A stretch of DNA of 64,000 nt from Desarmillaria ectypa (GCA_030407005.1 JAUDYN010000002.1:1860001-1924000); one strand, 5' to 3'; counted from the first letter of the stretch, positions 45,299 through 56,541 are shown. Translations and numbers: made by a program. The notes: a model not told the origin generated them from the sequence alone.

Positions 45299-47541
45299 AT
45301 GGGTTCGAATGCGACGTCGACCGACGCCGAGTTAGGTCTAGAGTCAAATCTGACACTGGAAGCTGCCCCATCAGAAGACTCGCGTGTAGAGGAGAAGGCC
45401 ACTGTGCTGAAGGTTGAGAATGTTACCCTGGAGAAGAAGGTCGACAATAAATTTATCGCTACTGCTCTCCGGCCTATTTTCAAGTCTAGGACCCCGACGA
45501 AGACGAAGAAGAAGGTATCACCATGGATTAGGTGGACTTTATGGTTTAACACGTATAGGTGAGGTCGTTTCTATCTTTTTATGTTAGGCACTCTAACGAA
45601 GTGCACAGAAAGTTTTTCGCTTTCACGTTCGGTTTGAACATGATAGGCTTGTGCCTAGCTGCCTCCGGTCATTTCCCCTATGCCATCAAGTACTCTGGCG
45701 CTATGGTCGTGGGTAATCTCAACTTTGCGATTTTGATGCGAAATGAAATTTTCGGTCGAATCCTGTATTTGGTTGTGAACTTTTGTTTCGCGAAGGTCAG
45801 CATAGTTCGTCTGGGCATTCTTTCCAATTCTATCTGAGCTTTGTATCATCAGTGGACCCCCCTGTGGTGGCGTTTGGGTTGTACCTCTGTTTTGCAGGTA
45901 GGTACTTTTCGTCATTGTGTTCAATTTCGTTCAACTGAAACAAACACAAGCATCTCGGTGGTATACACAGCGGTTGTGCCCTATCCGGCTGCATCTGGCT
46001 GCTGTTCAAAGTTGTGATCATGTTCACCACACTTAGTGTCCAGCATGATGCCGTACTTGTCATGGGAGTGATCACCAATGCTGCTGTTATAATCAGTGCG
46101 CTCAGTGCCTTTCCCTGGGTCAGAAACACACACCACAAGTGCGTCCATTTCAACTGATCGACCACTGCTATGACCCTGAGCAAGCGTGTAGCGTTTTTGA
46201 ACGCCACCACCGATTTGCTGGTTGGATCGGTCTTATTTCAACGTGTAAGAACACTTCGACTTTCAGCAACTTCGTGACTGACCTAAATATCGCAGGGACG
46301 TTTGTGATTCTTGGGGACACTTACGATCCTGTCACACGCCGATGGAATCTCGATGGAGCGGCTCTCATTCGACACCAAGATTTTTGGTTTACGGCAGGAA
46401 TGACTATCTTGTATGTTTGTTTCACAACATTTTTCTCCTGCTATTAATCACATATATTCTAATTACAGCGTTGCACTCCCGTGGATATGTGTACGTGAAG
46501 TAAAGGTCGACATCGAATTGGTACGTCCTAGAAGGTCTTCAATCAGCGATAACGATACTCATTCCGTTACGAAGCCATCACCGAAAGTTGCCATCCTTCG
46601 TTTCGAAAGGGGGATGCAACAAGGCTTACTGGGAAGGATCAGTCGGTCCTCAATAATGGAGTACCATGCCTTCGGGATTATCTCGTCCGTCGATTTTTTT
46701 GAGTAATAGGACCGGGCCCTGACCAGTGTTTAGGGAGGGCACGCACGCCAAGTACCATTATATGATAGCAGGAGTGCAAGGTATGTTGGCTATAGTACTA
46801 CCGGCGGGTATGAGTTGACGTCATTATGTCAAGGGGACTTTACGAGGGGACTTGTCAATGACCCTCCGAGGACATTGTGGACACGACAGGTTAAGGTAAA
46901 GATAACTGCCAATGCAATGTTTGCTTCTCTGACTGGTTGTACAGTTTGCAGGGGTTTCCAACACATCTACGCTGTATACGAGAGGTATCCGCGTCTGCAC
47001 TGGCACTGGAATTGGTGCCGCTCTTTCGACTTGTATCCAGTCTCCAAACTGGTAAGCGTATATGCGCTGTGTTAGTGAGGGCGCCACTTATGCCGCCGAC
47101 TCAGGTTCTTAATATGGATTGGCAAGTTTCCTTGTCTTCGCCTTCGTGCAGAATATATTAACTAATTCTGTTTCTTAATTTAGGCTCTGACCAAGAGAAG
47201 ACGTTCGGACCCACCATCAGCGGATTGATTCATAAGCACATTGAACCAGAGAGATTCATCCTTTGGGACACTAAAGAGCGAGGCGGACGACCAGATACCA
47301 TGAAGCTGGTCAAAGAGGTGTACGTCTCGTTTAAGGCCGAGGGTATGATCAAAGATAGTCAAATCGCTTTCTAGCTCACTGTTCACTCAGTTGTTTTCAT
47401 AACCTCAAATTACGTCGGTAACACAGAAATCATGCAGGGGTGTAAAGAGGCTGGCATACATGCCTTCGGGACGTTATGGGACTTCGTATGTCACTTCTTG
47501 AATTCTATTTTTTATGACCCAGTAACACCTTATGGCAGTAA
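45299..47541 (+). CDS. TmpA-like integral membrane oxidoreductase
   Basis: Resembles the fungal TmpA family: membrane proteins with a C-terminal nucleotide-binding reductase part, related to the tail of some NRPS-like proteins. ATG 45299 (MGSNATSTDAELGLE) follows the C24 tract. Transmembrane segments include KFFAFTFGLNMIGLCLAASG, IFGRILYLVVNFCFAK and LSGCIWLLFKVVIMF; later exons give HHRFAGWIGLIST, TFVILGDTYDPVTRRWNLDG and VALPWICVREVKVDIEL. The reductase half has PSPKVAILRFERGMQQGLLG, QGDFTRGLVNDPPRTLWTRQ, the glycine-rich ICTGTGIGAALSTC-like site RVCTGTGIGAALSTCIQSPN, SDQEKTFGPTISGLIHKHIE and FITSNYVGNTEIMQGCKEAG, ending GIHAFGTLWDF. A last intron leaves only the stop TAA (47539-47541) in the final exon. 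About ten introns. Substrate unknown; a developmental signalling role is known for TmpA itself only. Confidence 0.82.
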
Positions 47542-47748
47542 TTTGTGAACCTGTCCCCAGTACTTTTCGCATTTATGTTGAGATTTAAGAAGGTTCGGCA
47601 AGTTTAAATAATTGGCCCGCACTTTTGTAGATATACTGATCCGAAATGTACTACTGCTTTCAAGCAACAGATAGATTGCGCTGCTACCAGCCTGATAAAA
47701 GCCGCCAAATGGTGCTGTGGCGTAAAACATCTGCAATTTAGATCAGGA

Positions 47749-49010
47749 TTAAATGTACTCCTCGATAACCTTGCCATTTTTCCCCATCCAGGGCCAACGG
47801 CGGTGTACATTTATACCTAGATTCGGTCTGAGAGCAACACCTCTGCGCGCAAGTTCAATGACTATTCTAGCGATGTTGCGAGTATCCTACAAAATGCCAG
47901 TCAGTACTGGCACCGTCACAACCATGATGGCTTCTCACGTCAATCCCTGAATGCATGTTGCCTTCAAAGTCTGGCAGGCCAAGAGCGTTTAACTGCCTTA
48001 CTATGCCCAAGGGGCGGGGCCGGTTTCCGGGATTCTGTGTAACTTGAGGAAATAGCAGCCCATGAGATAGTGATCACATTACCTGGGCATGCATCCAAGA
48101 CGTAACTTGTGCTCTAACGTCAAGAATATTACCTTGCATCCAAGCCGGCATGAGGGTCTATCGGTCAAGTCAGAGAACGAATGTATGGAAAAAAATATCT
48201 GCTTACCTTGGAAATGAAACACGTTTTTAGCAGGAGATCTTGAATGTCCCATGGTCCATCGGTACACCAACAGAAACGGGTCAGAGTTTGCTCCGTATCC
48301 TTGTCGATGAGGTTATGTTTTGCCATAAATACTTTGAGTAACGAAAACACTTCCGAAAGCGATGGAGCTTCATCGACTTGGGCCTGTATCGAGCTGAGAA
48401 TGGGACATAGGGCATATGTTCAGGAGTGCGAACTTGTGTTATTCCAGTCAAAGTTGTACAATATTCTGAGAGAATGGGCTTCCATGTAGGTTTGACGAAT
48501 GAACGGAATTCATCTACAATGACTAGCTGGCTAGCTGTTCCGTTGGGAGTTTTGTCTTCCCATTTAAGTAATGCAACAGGAAACTCCTAAGATATTCATT
48601 AGTAGGACTAATAGGCCAGCGGGATGCATATGGAGTCTCACAATAATCTCATTTGCATAATTAAATCGCGAGGTCGCTATGCAAGTTGCCTCAAAGTCCA
48701 TAACGAGAAACGCATCATACGGTTGTGGTTTTCGAAATGGATACGTTCGGCCTGGGTGGGGAGCTGTCTGTTGGCTGGCCTTCATGTGTGCATTCCTAGG
48801 TAGACTAGAGGATAGGACTGCACGTCCAGCTTTCCCTTCAGCAAGACTTAGACGCGGTGTAGCGAAAAAAGTGCGGGATACGTGACGGTAGGCGAGGCCA
48901 GACATTAGAAGGGTTGCGAGGATAAGAGTGAGGCAGTATATAGAGTCAAAGTGTACAATAAACTTCAAGAGCCAGATGGGTATTGATAGGAAGCTAGAAG
49001 GCGATGGCAT
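47749..49010 (-). CDS. DEDDh 3'-5' exoribonuclease, ERI1/ERI3 type, with N-terminal membrane segment
   Basis: ERI1-type exonucleases trim small RNAs, 5.8S rRNA or histone mRNA 3' ends. The catalytic domain is clear: motif I FLVMDFEATCIA, then NYANEII joined across an intron to EFPVALLKWEDKTPNG, VDEFRSFVKPTWKPILSEYC, TTLTGITQAQVDEAPSLSEV, motif II FCWCTDGPWDIQDLLL, and motif III GLPDFEGNMHSGIDDTRNIA; D-E-D-H-D residues are in place. The C-terminus RRWPWMGKNGKVIEEYI has its stop at 47751-47749. The first ATG (49010) adds a hydrophobic segment, YCLTLILATLLMSGLAY, so the long form would be membrane-anchored; a second in-frame ATG at 48785 (MKASQQTAPHPG) would give a soluble form. It diverges from CMS1, with 158 bp between starts. 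Confidence 0.85.
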
Positions 49011-49168
49011 ACCAGAATTATGAGGTTGCTTCCATCATGTAGATTGAAAGAAAATTATTGATCGGCAGGTGACGCACGACCCAAATTTGCGTCTCTTTGG
49101 TCACGTGTATCCTTGAAGTCCAAGAAGGGTCCCGTCGAGAGGTGCCTAGCACCGACTATTACCCCACC

Positions 49169-50316
49169 ATGCATCAAGGAGGAGACGACCTCGAAGACGA
49201 CTTTGTTCTAGATATCCCCGAAGAAGACAACGATGCATTCCATGTTGACGACGGGCAAGACTTTGTTAGCGAAGAGGAAGGAGGCTCGGCAGGCCAGCCT
49301 GAAGACGGCCAACGGGATCAAGCTGGTCCTAGCAACGCCAAAGCTGCGGAAAAAAAGCGGAAAAGAAGGGAAAAGCTGAAAGAGCGAAAGGTGCGCCAAA
49401 CTGCCATAAGTCTTTCAAAAATGTTCACTTATTTTACGTTAGAAACGGAAACTATTGAACAATCCTGTATCTCTTACTGCTGTTGACTCTATTGCGGCAC
49501 AATCCACCCATGAACTTGCCAACTATCTTTCAGAAATGCAAAAAAAATCCTTTCCGGATATGTCCGCGATAGAACTGGAGGCCACGGCAGTACCAGGTTC
49601 GTCTATCTGTACCTTTGATGCGCTTGCGTTGAGAAAATTTCAGAGTCTGCAATAGCAGATACAACATCATGGCAAGAACCAAGAACCTTGGATAAACTGG
49701 TGGAATTTATCATCAAGGGTATATGTCTTGCAATCTCCAGTGGTGTCTATGCACTTACAAGACATTAGCTGTTCCGTCCCTTCGAACTCGACTCTTACAG
49801 AAATCCAGGGCTACTGGATCACCCACACTTCTCTTTATAACTGGCGCAGCTCTGCGTGTTGCTGATGTCACCCGTGTCCTGAAGGACAAGAGACTAAGGG
49901 GTGATAAGGGTGGCGAAGTAGCAAAGCTCTTCGCCAAACATTTCAAGTTGGCCGAGCATGTCACCTACCTTCGGCGGACGAAAGTTGGGGCTGCCGTCGG
50001 TAAGTGAAGTGCGAAATCTTTTTGTTCTTGTCTCATGCAACTTTAGGTACGCCCGGGAGGATTGGGAAGCTGTTGTGCGAGACAGGTAGAATAAGGCTCG
50101 ACTTTCTCTCGTCCTTTCACTGACAAGAACATCCCAGATGCATTGACAGTGTCCGCGCTGTCTCACATCATATTGGATGTCACTTTTAGGGACACCAAGA
50201 GACGAAGTTTGCTGGACATACCGGAAACGCGGGACGAATGCATGAGGACCGTTCTAGGATGTCCACAGGTCGTCAAGCAAATGAAAGCGGGTAAGATACA
50301 GGTGGTACTATTTTGA
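49169..50316 (+). CDS. CMS1: CMS1-like pre-ribosomal (90S/U3) factor
   Basis: Cms1 is a component of the 90S pre-ribosome in small-subunit biogenesis, with a DEAD-box-like fold but without helicase motifs. ATG 49169 (MHQGGDDLEDDFVLDIPEED) starts an acidic N-terminus with a basic segment AAEKKRKRREKLKERK. Exons continue with RKLLNNPVSLTAVDSIAAQS, ELANYLSEMQKKSFPDMSAI, VPSLRTRLLQKSRATGSPTL, FITGAALRVADVTRVLKDKR, AKLFAKHFKLAEHVTYLRRT, KVGAAVGTPGRIGKLLCET, LSHIILDVTFRDTKRRSLLD and CPQVVKQMKAGKIQVVLF, stop TGA 50314-50316. The GTPGRI and IILD strings match the family. The visible length, about 290 residues, is usual. A Lys-rich nuclear/nucleolar signal fits its role. Confidence 0.88.
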
Positions 50317-50955
50317 TAGGCACCGTATTAGTGTTTGTCGTCGTGATATGTATTTTGGATCAAGTACAGGCAAGTAATAGGCTAGAATCCCTTAGGGTTT
50401 GTTCGAAGGGTCATCTACAACTATTTGTTAGTTTGCTTTTGGCAGCCAGAAGTTCTTTGACGCACCCTTGTCCATTTAGGCACTTTGTGTATACCCTTTC
50501 TATACCCTTTGGCATGAGGAGAGAAGACAGTGTACTTGTCGCGTGCAGGCATTTCGTGTTCTTTCGGAAGCTCCAAGGCCCAGTCCTGTAACGGGCAGCA
50601 TTCAGCGATGTCCATTGCAGAAATGGATGTGGCATACGAGTGCACTGCACTGAACTCCGCTAGCCCTTACAGCTTCAATAACCGCATCGACTTTCTTCAG
50701 CCTTGCTCGAGCATTGGCTTTTCTGGTGGATGATAATCTCCATGGAATCTTCCTAGCAGAGTCTTCAGTAGCTGGCAGATACACTGAAAAATGCCCATGT
50801 AACATACCAGAGGAGGCCACCAAGGTTTACCTGGGTCGCTCGAAAGGCGCCGAACATTGACGTTTGAAAAGAGAGGTCGTGAGAAATATTTTCCCGTGCT
50901 TGACTAGGACTTCAGTCACGACCACAACTACCCTTCATTGACAATAACGACGACA
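50317..50955. other. intergenic region, no gene seen
   Basis: About 640 bp between CMS1 and SF3A1. Short overlapping frames exist on both strands (for example 50602-50823 minus) but none has a domain or splice-consistent extension. A TTAGGGTTT word occurs at 50391-50399. The right end is the promoter of SF3A1. Confidence 0.4.
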
Positions 50956-53574
50956 ATGAGCGTCCTCATCGATTCTGTCGCTAACGGGCACGTCAACGGC
51001 AACGAAGATATCTCAATGGAACAGGTTGGCACGAGATTTGCGAGCGGTCTTATTCTCCCTCCACCGGAAATCAAGTGTAAGCGGTTCTCTTTCCCTTTTC
51101 ACTTCTCTTCCTGAGCTTCTCCTTTCAGCCGTCATTGACAGGACAGCCGTATTTGTTGCACGTTCAGCCAATCCACCCCAATTTGAGGATAAAATTCGCG
51201 ATGGCCAGCGTTCTGATCCCAAGTTCTCCTTCCTTAATCCAGCGGACCCATATCATGCATACTATCGGGACAAAATGGACAAAGTCATGCAAGGAGATAT
51301 GTCTGGTGAACCAACTCAAGAAAAGGGTGAGAAGGGAGTGCAGGGAGAAGCGACAGAATCTCAGGTCTTGGATATTGGGCTGGAGCCTCCCGCCCCAGTA
51401 TTCATCATGGACATGCCAAATGTCACTTCAATTGACCTGTACGTTTGTTTCGTTCCTCCTTCAAGCAGTTCTGACGTTGTCTGGTGTAGCGACATCATAA
51501 AATTGACCGCCCTTTTCACCGCTCGTCGAGGGCGCAGTTTTCTCAATTCCTTGTCCATGCGGGAAGGACGCAATTACCAGTTCGACTTCTTGCGACCCCA
51601 CCACTCGCTCTTTGGCTATTTCAATCGGTTGGTGGAGCAGTATACCAAAGTGTTATTCCCTGACAAGGAGATGCTGGAACAGTTGAAGAGTCGCACTTCC
51701 GAGGGGTCGCGATGGAGGACTCTTGAAATTGCCAAGCGACACGCCAAGTGGGAAAGGACCAAGCGTGAAAAGGACAAGAAGCGCCAAGATGACCAGGAGG
51801 CCGAACGAAGTGGGTATTCGTTCCCTAAATTTCGTTCAATACTCACTCTTTTGGAACAGTTGCATTTGCGGAAATCGACTGGCATGACTATGCTATTGTT
51901 CAAACAATCGAGTTCACGGCCGCAGACGCAAATACTGAATTGCCACCACCTATGAGCGTTCAAGAGGTCGAGAGCATGACTCTTGCACAGAAAAGAATGG
52001 CCGCTATGATCATGGAGAATACTGTAGATGACGTTGAGGCGCACAGAGCTCGACAGGCAGCGGCAGAGGCAGAGGCGGCAGCAGCGGTCGGAAATGCTGG
52101 CATTGGAGGAGGTGACGATGATGCTGCTATGGAGGAGAGTGATGACGAGGGTGAAGCAGAAGAGCGCAAGCGTCGCGAGGAAGAGCAAAGACTTCGGGAA
52201 ATTGAGAGGGCGAAGGCAATGCAAGCTTCGTCTAATACAGCCGGGCCCATGAAGATTCGAACGGATTATGTTCCTAAACGTGGGCCAACCCTCATTTTCG
52301 TCTGTGGCTTATACTGACAAAACGTCACAGTCGGCTCAAAGAACTCCAAGACAGCGATGACTACTTGTTCAATCTGTGGACAACAAATACCCATCGATGA
52401 GCTACAAGAACATATGCGTATTGAACTCCTTGATCCTCGATGGAAAGAGCAGCGAGATGTATTGGAGGCACGCAAGGCACAGTCCTCGGAATTACAGAAA
52501 GGCGCCAATGTTGTCTCTTCATTGAAGAATCTCGCACGCACTCGTGTGGATATTTTCGGTGCAGAAGCGGATGAAGAACGTCGCAAGAGAGAAGAGGAGG
52601 AGGAGCGTGAACGACGGAAGGAGAGAGAAAAGGTTGTTTGGGACGGACATACTAATTCCAAGGCCAACACCCTCGACAAATACTCCACGAACGTTAATTT
52701 CGATGAGCAGATTGCTGCGATTCATCGCGCAAAAGGGCTCGGACCGTACGTCAGATACATCCATAACGTGTTGAATATTAAGCTGATCTGTATATATAGG
52801 CAAGAGGCAAATGCCATTGGACCTGGCATAGGCCCAGCTGCTGTACCTCCACCTCTAACATCGCTACCGCCAGCACCAGCTTCTCTACCAGCACCACCTC
52901 AGGGTCTAGGTAGTGCATCTTACTCTGCGGCTACCGTGTCATCAGGCCCTCAACCAGCGTCGATGTATCAGCCACCACCGGTTATGCTGCCACCCCTCCA
53001 TTATCAGGGTATGGACGCCGCACAGCCATTCGGGTACCAGCCGCCCCCCGCTGGCGTGCATCCGACCAGAATGGCCGCATTGGCCGCGGCCAATAGTACG
53101 CTGCAGGCTCAAGCCGGGATGGTTCGGTCCGCGGATGAAATGGAGGGCGTTGTTGATGAAATCCCGCCAGCTAAACGTCAAAAGGTTGCTAAGGTACCTG
53201 GCAGCCAAATGTATTCTGAAGACGATTGGATCACGATGCATCCGGTAAGATTTCGCGTTGTTAGGGTAAGATCTAATACTGAATGAAACATTCAGTATCC
53301 TATATCACTGCAAGTACAACTGCCCAACGATACTTCCAAACCAGAGTGGAAACTTGATGGTTCTACTGTCACCATTCCTGATCTCCCGTTGAATCTCTTG
53401 GTTTCGACACTGCGTGACCGTATTGTCCAGCATACCGGCATCTCAGTACCCATATCTAGGATTAGGCTGTCATACGCTGGGAAGATGCTTACCAACTCCA
53501 GCTCAATAGCAGTCTACAATATGGAGGACGAAGAGTTACTTATGCTTAGTGTCAGTCCGCCGAAGAAAAAGTAA
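50956..53574 (+). CDS. SF3A1: splicing factor 3A subunit 1 (SF3A1 / Prp21)
   Basis: A U2 snRNP subunit required for pre-spliceosome assembly. ATG 50956 begins MSVLIDSVANGHVNGNEDIS. SURP module 1 is SVIDRTAVFVARSANPPQFE with FSFLNPADPYHAYYRDKM; SURP module 2 is DIIKLTALFTARRGRSFLNS with FDFLRPHHSLFGYFNRLVEQ. A charged helical part follows (WERTKREKDKKRQDD), then IAFAEIDWHDYAIVQTIEF, IRTDYVPK, TCSICGQQIPIDELQEHMRI and LARTRVDIFGAEADEERRKR. A Pro-rich stretch precedes a C-terminal ubiquitin-like domain (YPISLQVQLPNDTSKPEWKL; LLVSTLRDRIVQHTGISVPI; ISRIRLSYAGKMLTNSSSIA) ending SPPKKK, stop 53572-53574. Complete and in family order; a small zinc-finger-like CSIC...H segment is included. Confidence 0.95.
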
Positions 53575-53893
53575 TTGTACGTTCTATTTAGTACCAAATT
53601 CAAATGCCTTCTCTTCTCTCTCTTTCAGCCCGTGTAAACTATTCTCAAAGTAAAATATGACCCGTCAATACGTGCCCCAAATGACCCGAAACTCAAATAA
53701 ATATAATGATACATTCAGTGTAAGTGATCTGCTACGTGATGATATGGTATAATTACGAATCTGGAGCGCACAAAAGGATATTAGCTGATGTGGGTGCTGA
53801 ATGACGACCTGCGGATTTGGCGTGTGTTGTGTGATGTACGTGCATGTATCCAGTGTGCAAAATACCCTTGCTTTACCAGTCGTCAACTATTGC

Positions 53894-54349
53894 CTACGCC
53901 TCATGACGACGGACGTGTATGAGTGGGGGCGAAGGTAGTGCCGGAGGGGAAGTGGTGCGCAACTCTGCTGCACGGCGGAGCGCTTGTTGTTCCGATAATG
54001 AAGGCCCCCTCGAAAGAGAGGACGACGAGGAGGCGGTCGAATCCATACTACCCTTCCTTCCTGTGGTGGGAGTTGCTGGAACGGTGTCCTGCAGCCACTG
54101 CTCGTCCTCGGCAGTGGGTGTATGGGGCGAGATGGCTCTCTGGAAAATGCTGTTGGGCGAATTGAGAAGAGGTGACTGGAGAAGGGATGGGGGGACAGGC
54201 ATGTGCATCATATTTTGGTGACGATTGGATAAGGTCCGGCTCTGCCTCCGACTAAGATCGTACGATGGCTTCCGGCTGTGTGAAGGGTAGGCGTATGCGC
54301 CAGTGTCAGAAGGATTCGAGGGGTTAGAGGAAGATGAATGGCAGGACAT
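53894..54349 (-). CDS. small Ser/Pro-rich hypothetical protein
   Basis: A single-exon open frame of 151 codons from ATG 54349: MSCHSSSSNPSNPSDTGAYA, then a basic Ser-rich region with possible phosphorylation sites (SRKPSYDLSRRQSRTLSNRH), PPSLLQSPLLNSPNSIFQRA, TPTAEDEQWLQDTVPATPTT and a C-terminal helix-like SLSEQQALRRAAELRTTSPP. No known domain; probably disordered. A TATATA word lies about 40 bp upstream of the start, and the compositional pattern (codon-ordered Ser/Pro) suggests a true gene rather than a shadow frame. Two plus-strand frames overlap it and were rejected as shadows. Confidence 0.5.
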   Translation of the reverse strand: MSCHSSSSNPSNPSDTGAYAYPSHSRKPSYDLSRRQSRTLSNRHQNMMHMPVPPSLLQSPLLNSPNSIFQRAISPHTPTAEDEQWLQDTVPATPTTGRKGSMDSTASSSSSLSRGPSLSEQQALRRAAELRTTSPPALPSPPLIHVRRHEA

Positions 54350-54627
54350 GATTAAGGAAGAAGAAGCAGAGGTACGGCTCGCGTATATAGTCGAATTCGC
54401 AGACTAGCTGATGGATGAAGAGTAGTGTGAAATAAATCTGAGACGAGACATGTCCTATATATTGCACTGTACAGCTCGATCAAGTTTCAATATTCCATTT
54501 TGCCGTTGCACATTACACCCTGTCTCCCGCCGACTGAATTTCATCTCTGCCGGGTTTTCCATTTCGAGTGAGGACTTGGCACAAATTCCATTCCAGACTT
54601 TTAAAAGGTACACAAGCACGTTGGTTT

Positions 54628-55792
54628 CTATATCATCTTCCTACAAAGCAAAGCAAAAACCAATACAAGAAGGAAACATATCGCAGTATCCAATAAAACA
54701 GGGGGTCGACGCAGCGGTTGTGGGGATAGGCCATTCGCGTCGTGCTCGGGAATAGTAGGGGAAGAAATGCTTTCTGTCATTGATAGAGAAGTCTCTTGCG
54801 CAACTTCATATTCTACTTCTTCTGATCGAGGACTCACAGAGTTCGCAGAAGAAGGATCATTATGTTCTAGTGGTGCTGCTAGCTCCGGTTCTACGGGAGG
54901 AGGAATAGAGGAGCTGGGTCCATTCTCTTGACCGGCTGGTGGGTCAGGAAGTATATCGAGATTTGACTGCTGACAGTGCGGACAGACCCAGTCCCGAGAT
55001 CTGCGGGACGGATGTAAGAACTAGGCAGAACTCATGCCAGTGATCTAACATACAGTGCGGCTAGCCTCCTTCTTTCTGAGGAGGGGTATTCAACAGATCC
55101 GACACCTGCAGCAGCCTGACCTTTCAAGGGGAAGAAACCTTGAAGACCCAAAATTGCTACCGACCAAGTTGAGTACAGCCCAATTTCTGGATTCCATTGC
55201 AAACTCTTACCGGTTCGTATACCCCATGCAGGTTGCCACAGCTCCTCGTGGTCTATAATGATTGTAAGGATGATAATTCCCGACACGGTGCTGTTGGCTC
55301 ACAGTTGGTGAAGCTTATGCATATCTAGGACGCGTAAAATATCCGTTTTGCCGCAATATAAACCCACGACTCACCTTGGTATTCAACTCGAAGCGGCCGT
55401 TGGGCGTGAGAATCATTAGCGATGGAGGACGGAAGGGATATTCTGCGGGCAATAGAATGCGAACATGATAGAGGCCACCCTCGAACTCTGTTCCCGCAGG
55501 ACCCCGTAATGTGCAATGCCATTCCTGGACTGTATGGTAAGCTACCATGGTAATGATTAGGCATATAAACTTGCAAAGATATCATCCTGAACAACCGGTC
55601 AACACTCACAGGCGCAAGAACAAGTGTGAATACGAACTTCCAAAGGTCCTGCGGCATAGTCTGTCGAGGGATCATTGGACAGCTCTCGAGCCTCCTGCAT
55701 GATGCGTTTGACGGCTTGAGCGAGATATGAGTGATCCCGCCTCGATACAGAGCCGAATACAGACCAGAGTTGTTCTTATTGAGGGCTGACAT
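54628..55792 (-). CDS. UBC6: tail-anchored ubiquitin-conjugating enzyme, UBE2J/Ubc6 type
   Basis: An E2 of the ER membrane that acts in ER-associated degradation. ATG 55792 begins MSALNKNNS, joined to AVKRIMQEARELSNDPSTDY and, across introns, EWHCTLRGPAGTEFEGGLYH, VRILLPAEYPFRPPSLMILT and PNGRFELNTK. The catalytic Cys lies in ICISFTNY, encoded mainly by a 22-nt exon (55303-55324), followed by HEELWQPAWGIRT and AILGLQGFFPLKGQAAAGVG. As in the UBE2J family, the usual HPN is replaced by TPNG. The C-terminal half is disordered and ends in a single membrane segment LLDTAICFLLVLVFALLCRK, stop at 54628. Length and topology match a tail-anchored ERAD E2. Confidence 0.92.
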
Positions 55793-56201
55793 TGAAGCAA
55801 TGAATCAGTGAAATTCAGGTAGCTGGGTGATATGTAGGTAGGGTGCTGGTAGATGTATAAGTTAAGGCAACAGATTGATTATACTTGTATGGAATCAGTA
55901 CAACGTGGCAGAATCGGAACGTAGGCCGGTATTGATCCGCCTAATGTCTGTTTGTGGCCCCGACGGTATATTCAAAGATATCCTGCATTTTTATTTTGTG
56001 CCTTCAGAAGTGTAACGAATGGTGGTAGATGTTATTCTGGAGTCAGCCACCTGAAGGTGGAGAACACGGAAAAATAAAATACAACACAATAGCCGTCGTT
56101 GCTGGACCATTCCGGACCGTAACCCTAACCTTTGTTTTCCACCGTCACTGTGTGCGGTCCCTCGCCCTCCATCTACCTGAACTACTCCATTACAGCTGAA
56201 G
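55793..56201. other. divergent intergenic region between UBC6 and MRP10
   Basis: About 410 bp carrying the promoters of both genes. It contains a telomere-like TAACCCTAACC word at 56120-56130. Nothing else stands out. Confidence 0.45.
56120..56130 (+). promoter_or_regulatory. telobox-like TAACCCTAACC element
   Basis: One and a half TAACCC units, 72 bp upstream of the MRP10 ATG. Similar AACCCTAA boxes are known in promoters of translation-related genes in yeasts (Tbf1/Rap1-type factors) and plants. Its use here is inferred. Confidence 0.4.
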
Positions 56202-56541
56202 ATGGGTGTTCACATCAGGGAACTAAAAGTTCGTCCGAGAAAACGTGTGTATAACCCTTGCTTGTCGGGATCTGCTCTCATATTCCGTAGGCCAAATGGA
56301 TGGTATGTGCGGCGTGCAGCTTGCAGCCATGTTAGGTTGCTGGGCAGCCTCCAAGGACATTCAGTCTATGGGTACGTGTCGGGCTGCTGCAGAAAACCTG
56401 TTGCATTGCATGAGGGTGACGGTGCGTTGTTTATACCTCATTTCAAAGTTGTAGTCTGACAACCACCGAAAGCCTCCGAAAAGGCAGACGCATAGGCCTG
56501 CAATTAATTTCCACCTTGCAAGACTAGGGAAACGAATGTAA
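56202..56541 (+). CDS. MRP10: mitochondrial small ribosomal subunit protein mS37 (MRP10), twin CX9C
   Basis: A CHCH-fold protein of the mitoribosome, oxidised by the Mia40 intermembrane-space or matrix route. Exons: 56202-56244 (MGVHIRELKVRPRK), 56291-56415, and about 56473-56541. The product has the twin CX9C motifs CGVQLAAMLGC and CRAAAENLLHC, with QMDGM before and MLGCWAASKDIQSMGT between, and ends PPKRQTHRPAINFHLARLGK then RM and TAA 56539-56541. The alternative acceptor at 56455 adds SDNHRK in the same frame; the 57-nt intron is closer to the local norm than a 39-nt one. About 80-85 residues, the usual size. An upstream telobox-like word fits a translation gene. Confidence 0.93.

Noticed and set aside
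45188..45417. Upstream ATGs reading the C24 run as a poly-proline N-terminus of the TmpA-like protein
   Set aside because: Frames through the run depend on its exact length. ATG 45299 lies downstream, is in frame with the conserved body and gives a normal N-terminus.
45558..45588. A 29-nt intron in the TmpA-like gene (GTGAGG to TTAG)
   Set aside because: Far below the local norm. Extending to the acceptor GTGCACAG gives a 50-nt intron with a good branch site and the family sequence NTYRKFFAF.
53919..54221. Plus-strand open frames opposite the small Ser/Pro-rich gene
   Set aside because: They are complement shadows of Ser/Pro codons, with no independent start context or domain.
56120..56130. 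Interstitial telomere remnant
   Set aside because: Less than two repeat units, and it lies in a normal promoter; a regulatory word is more likely.
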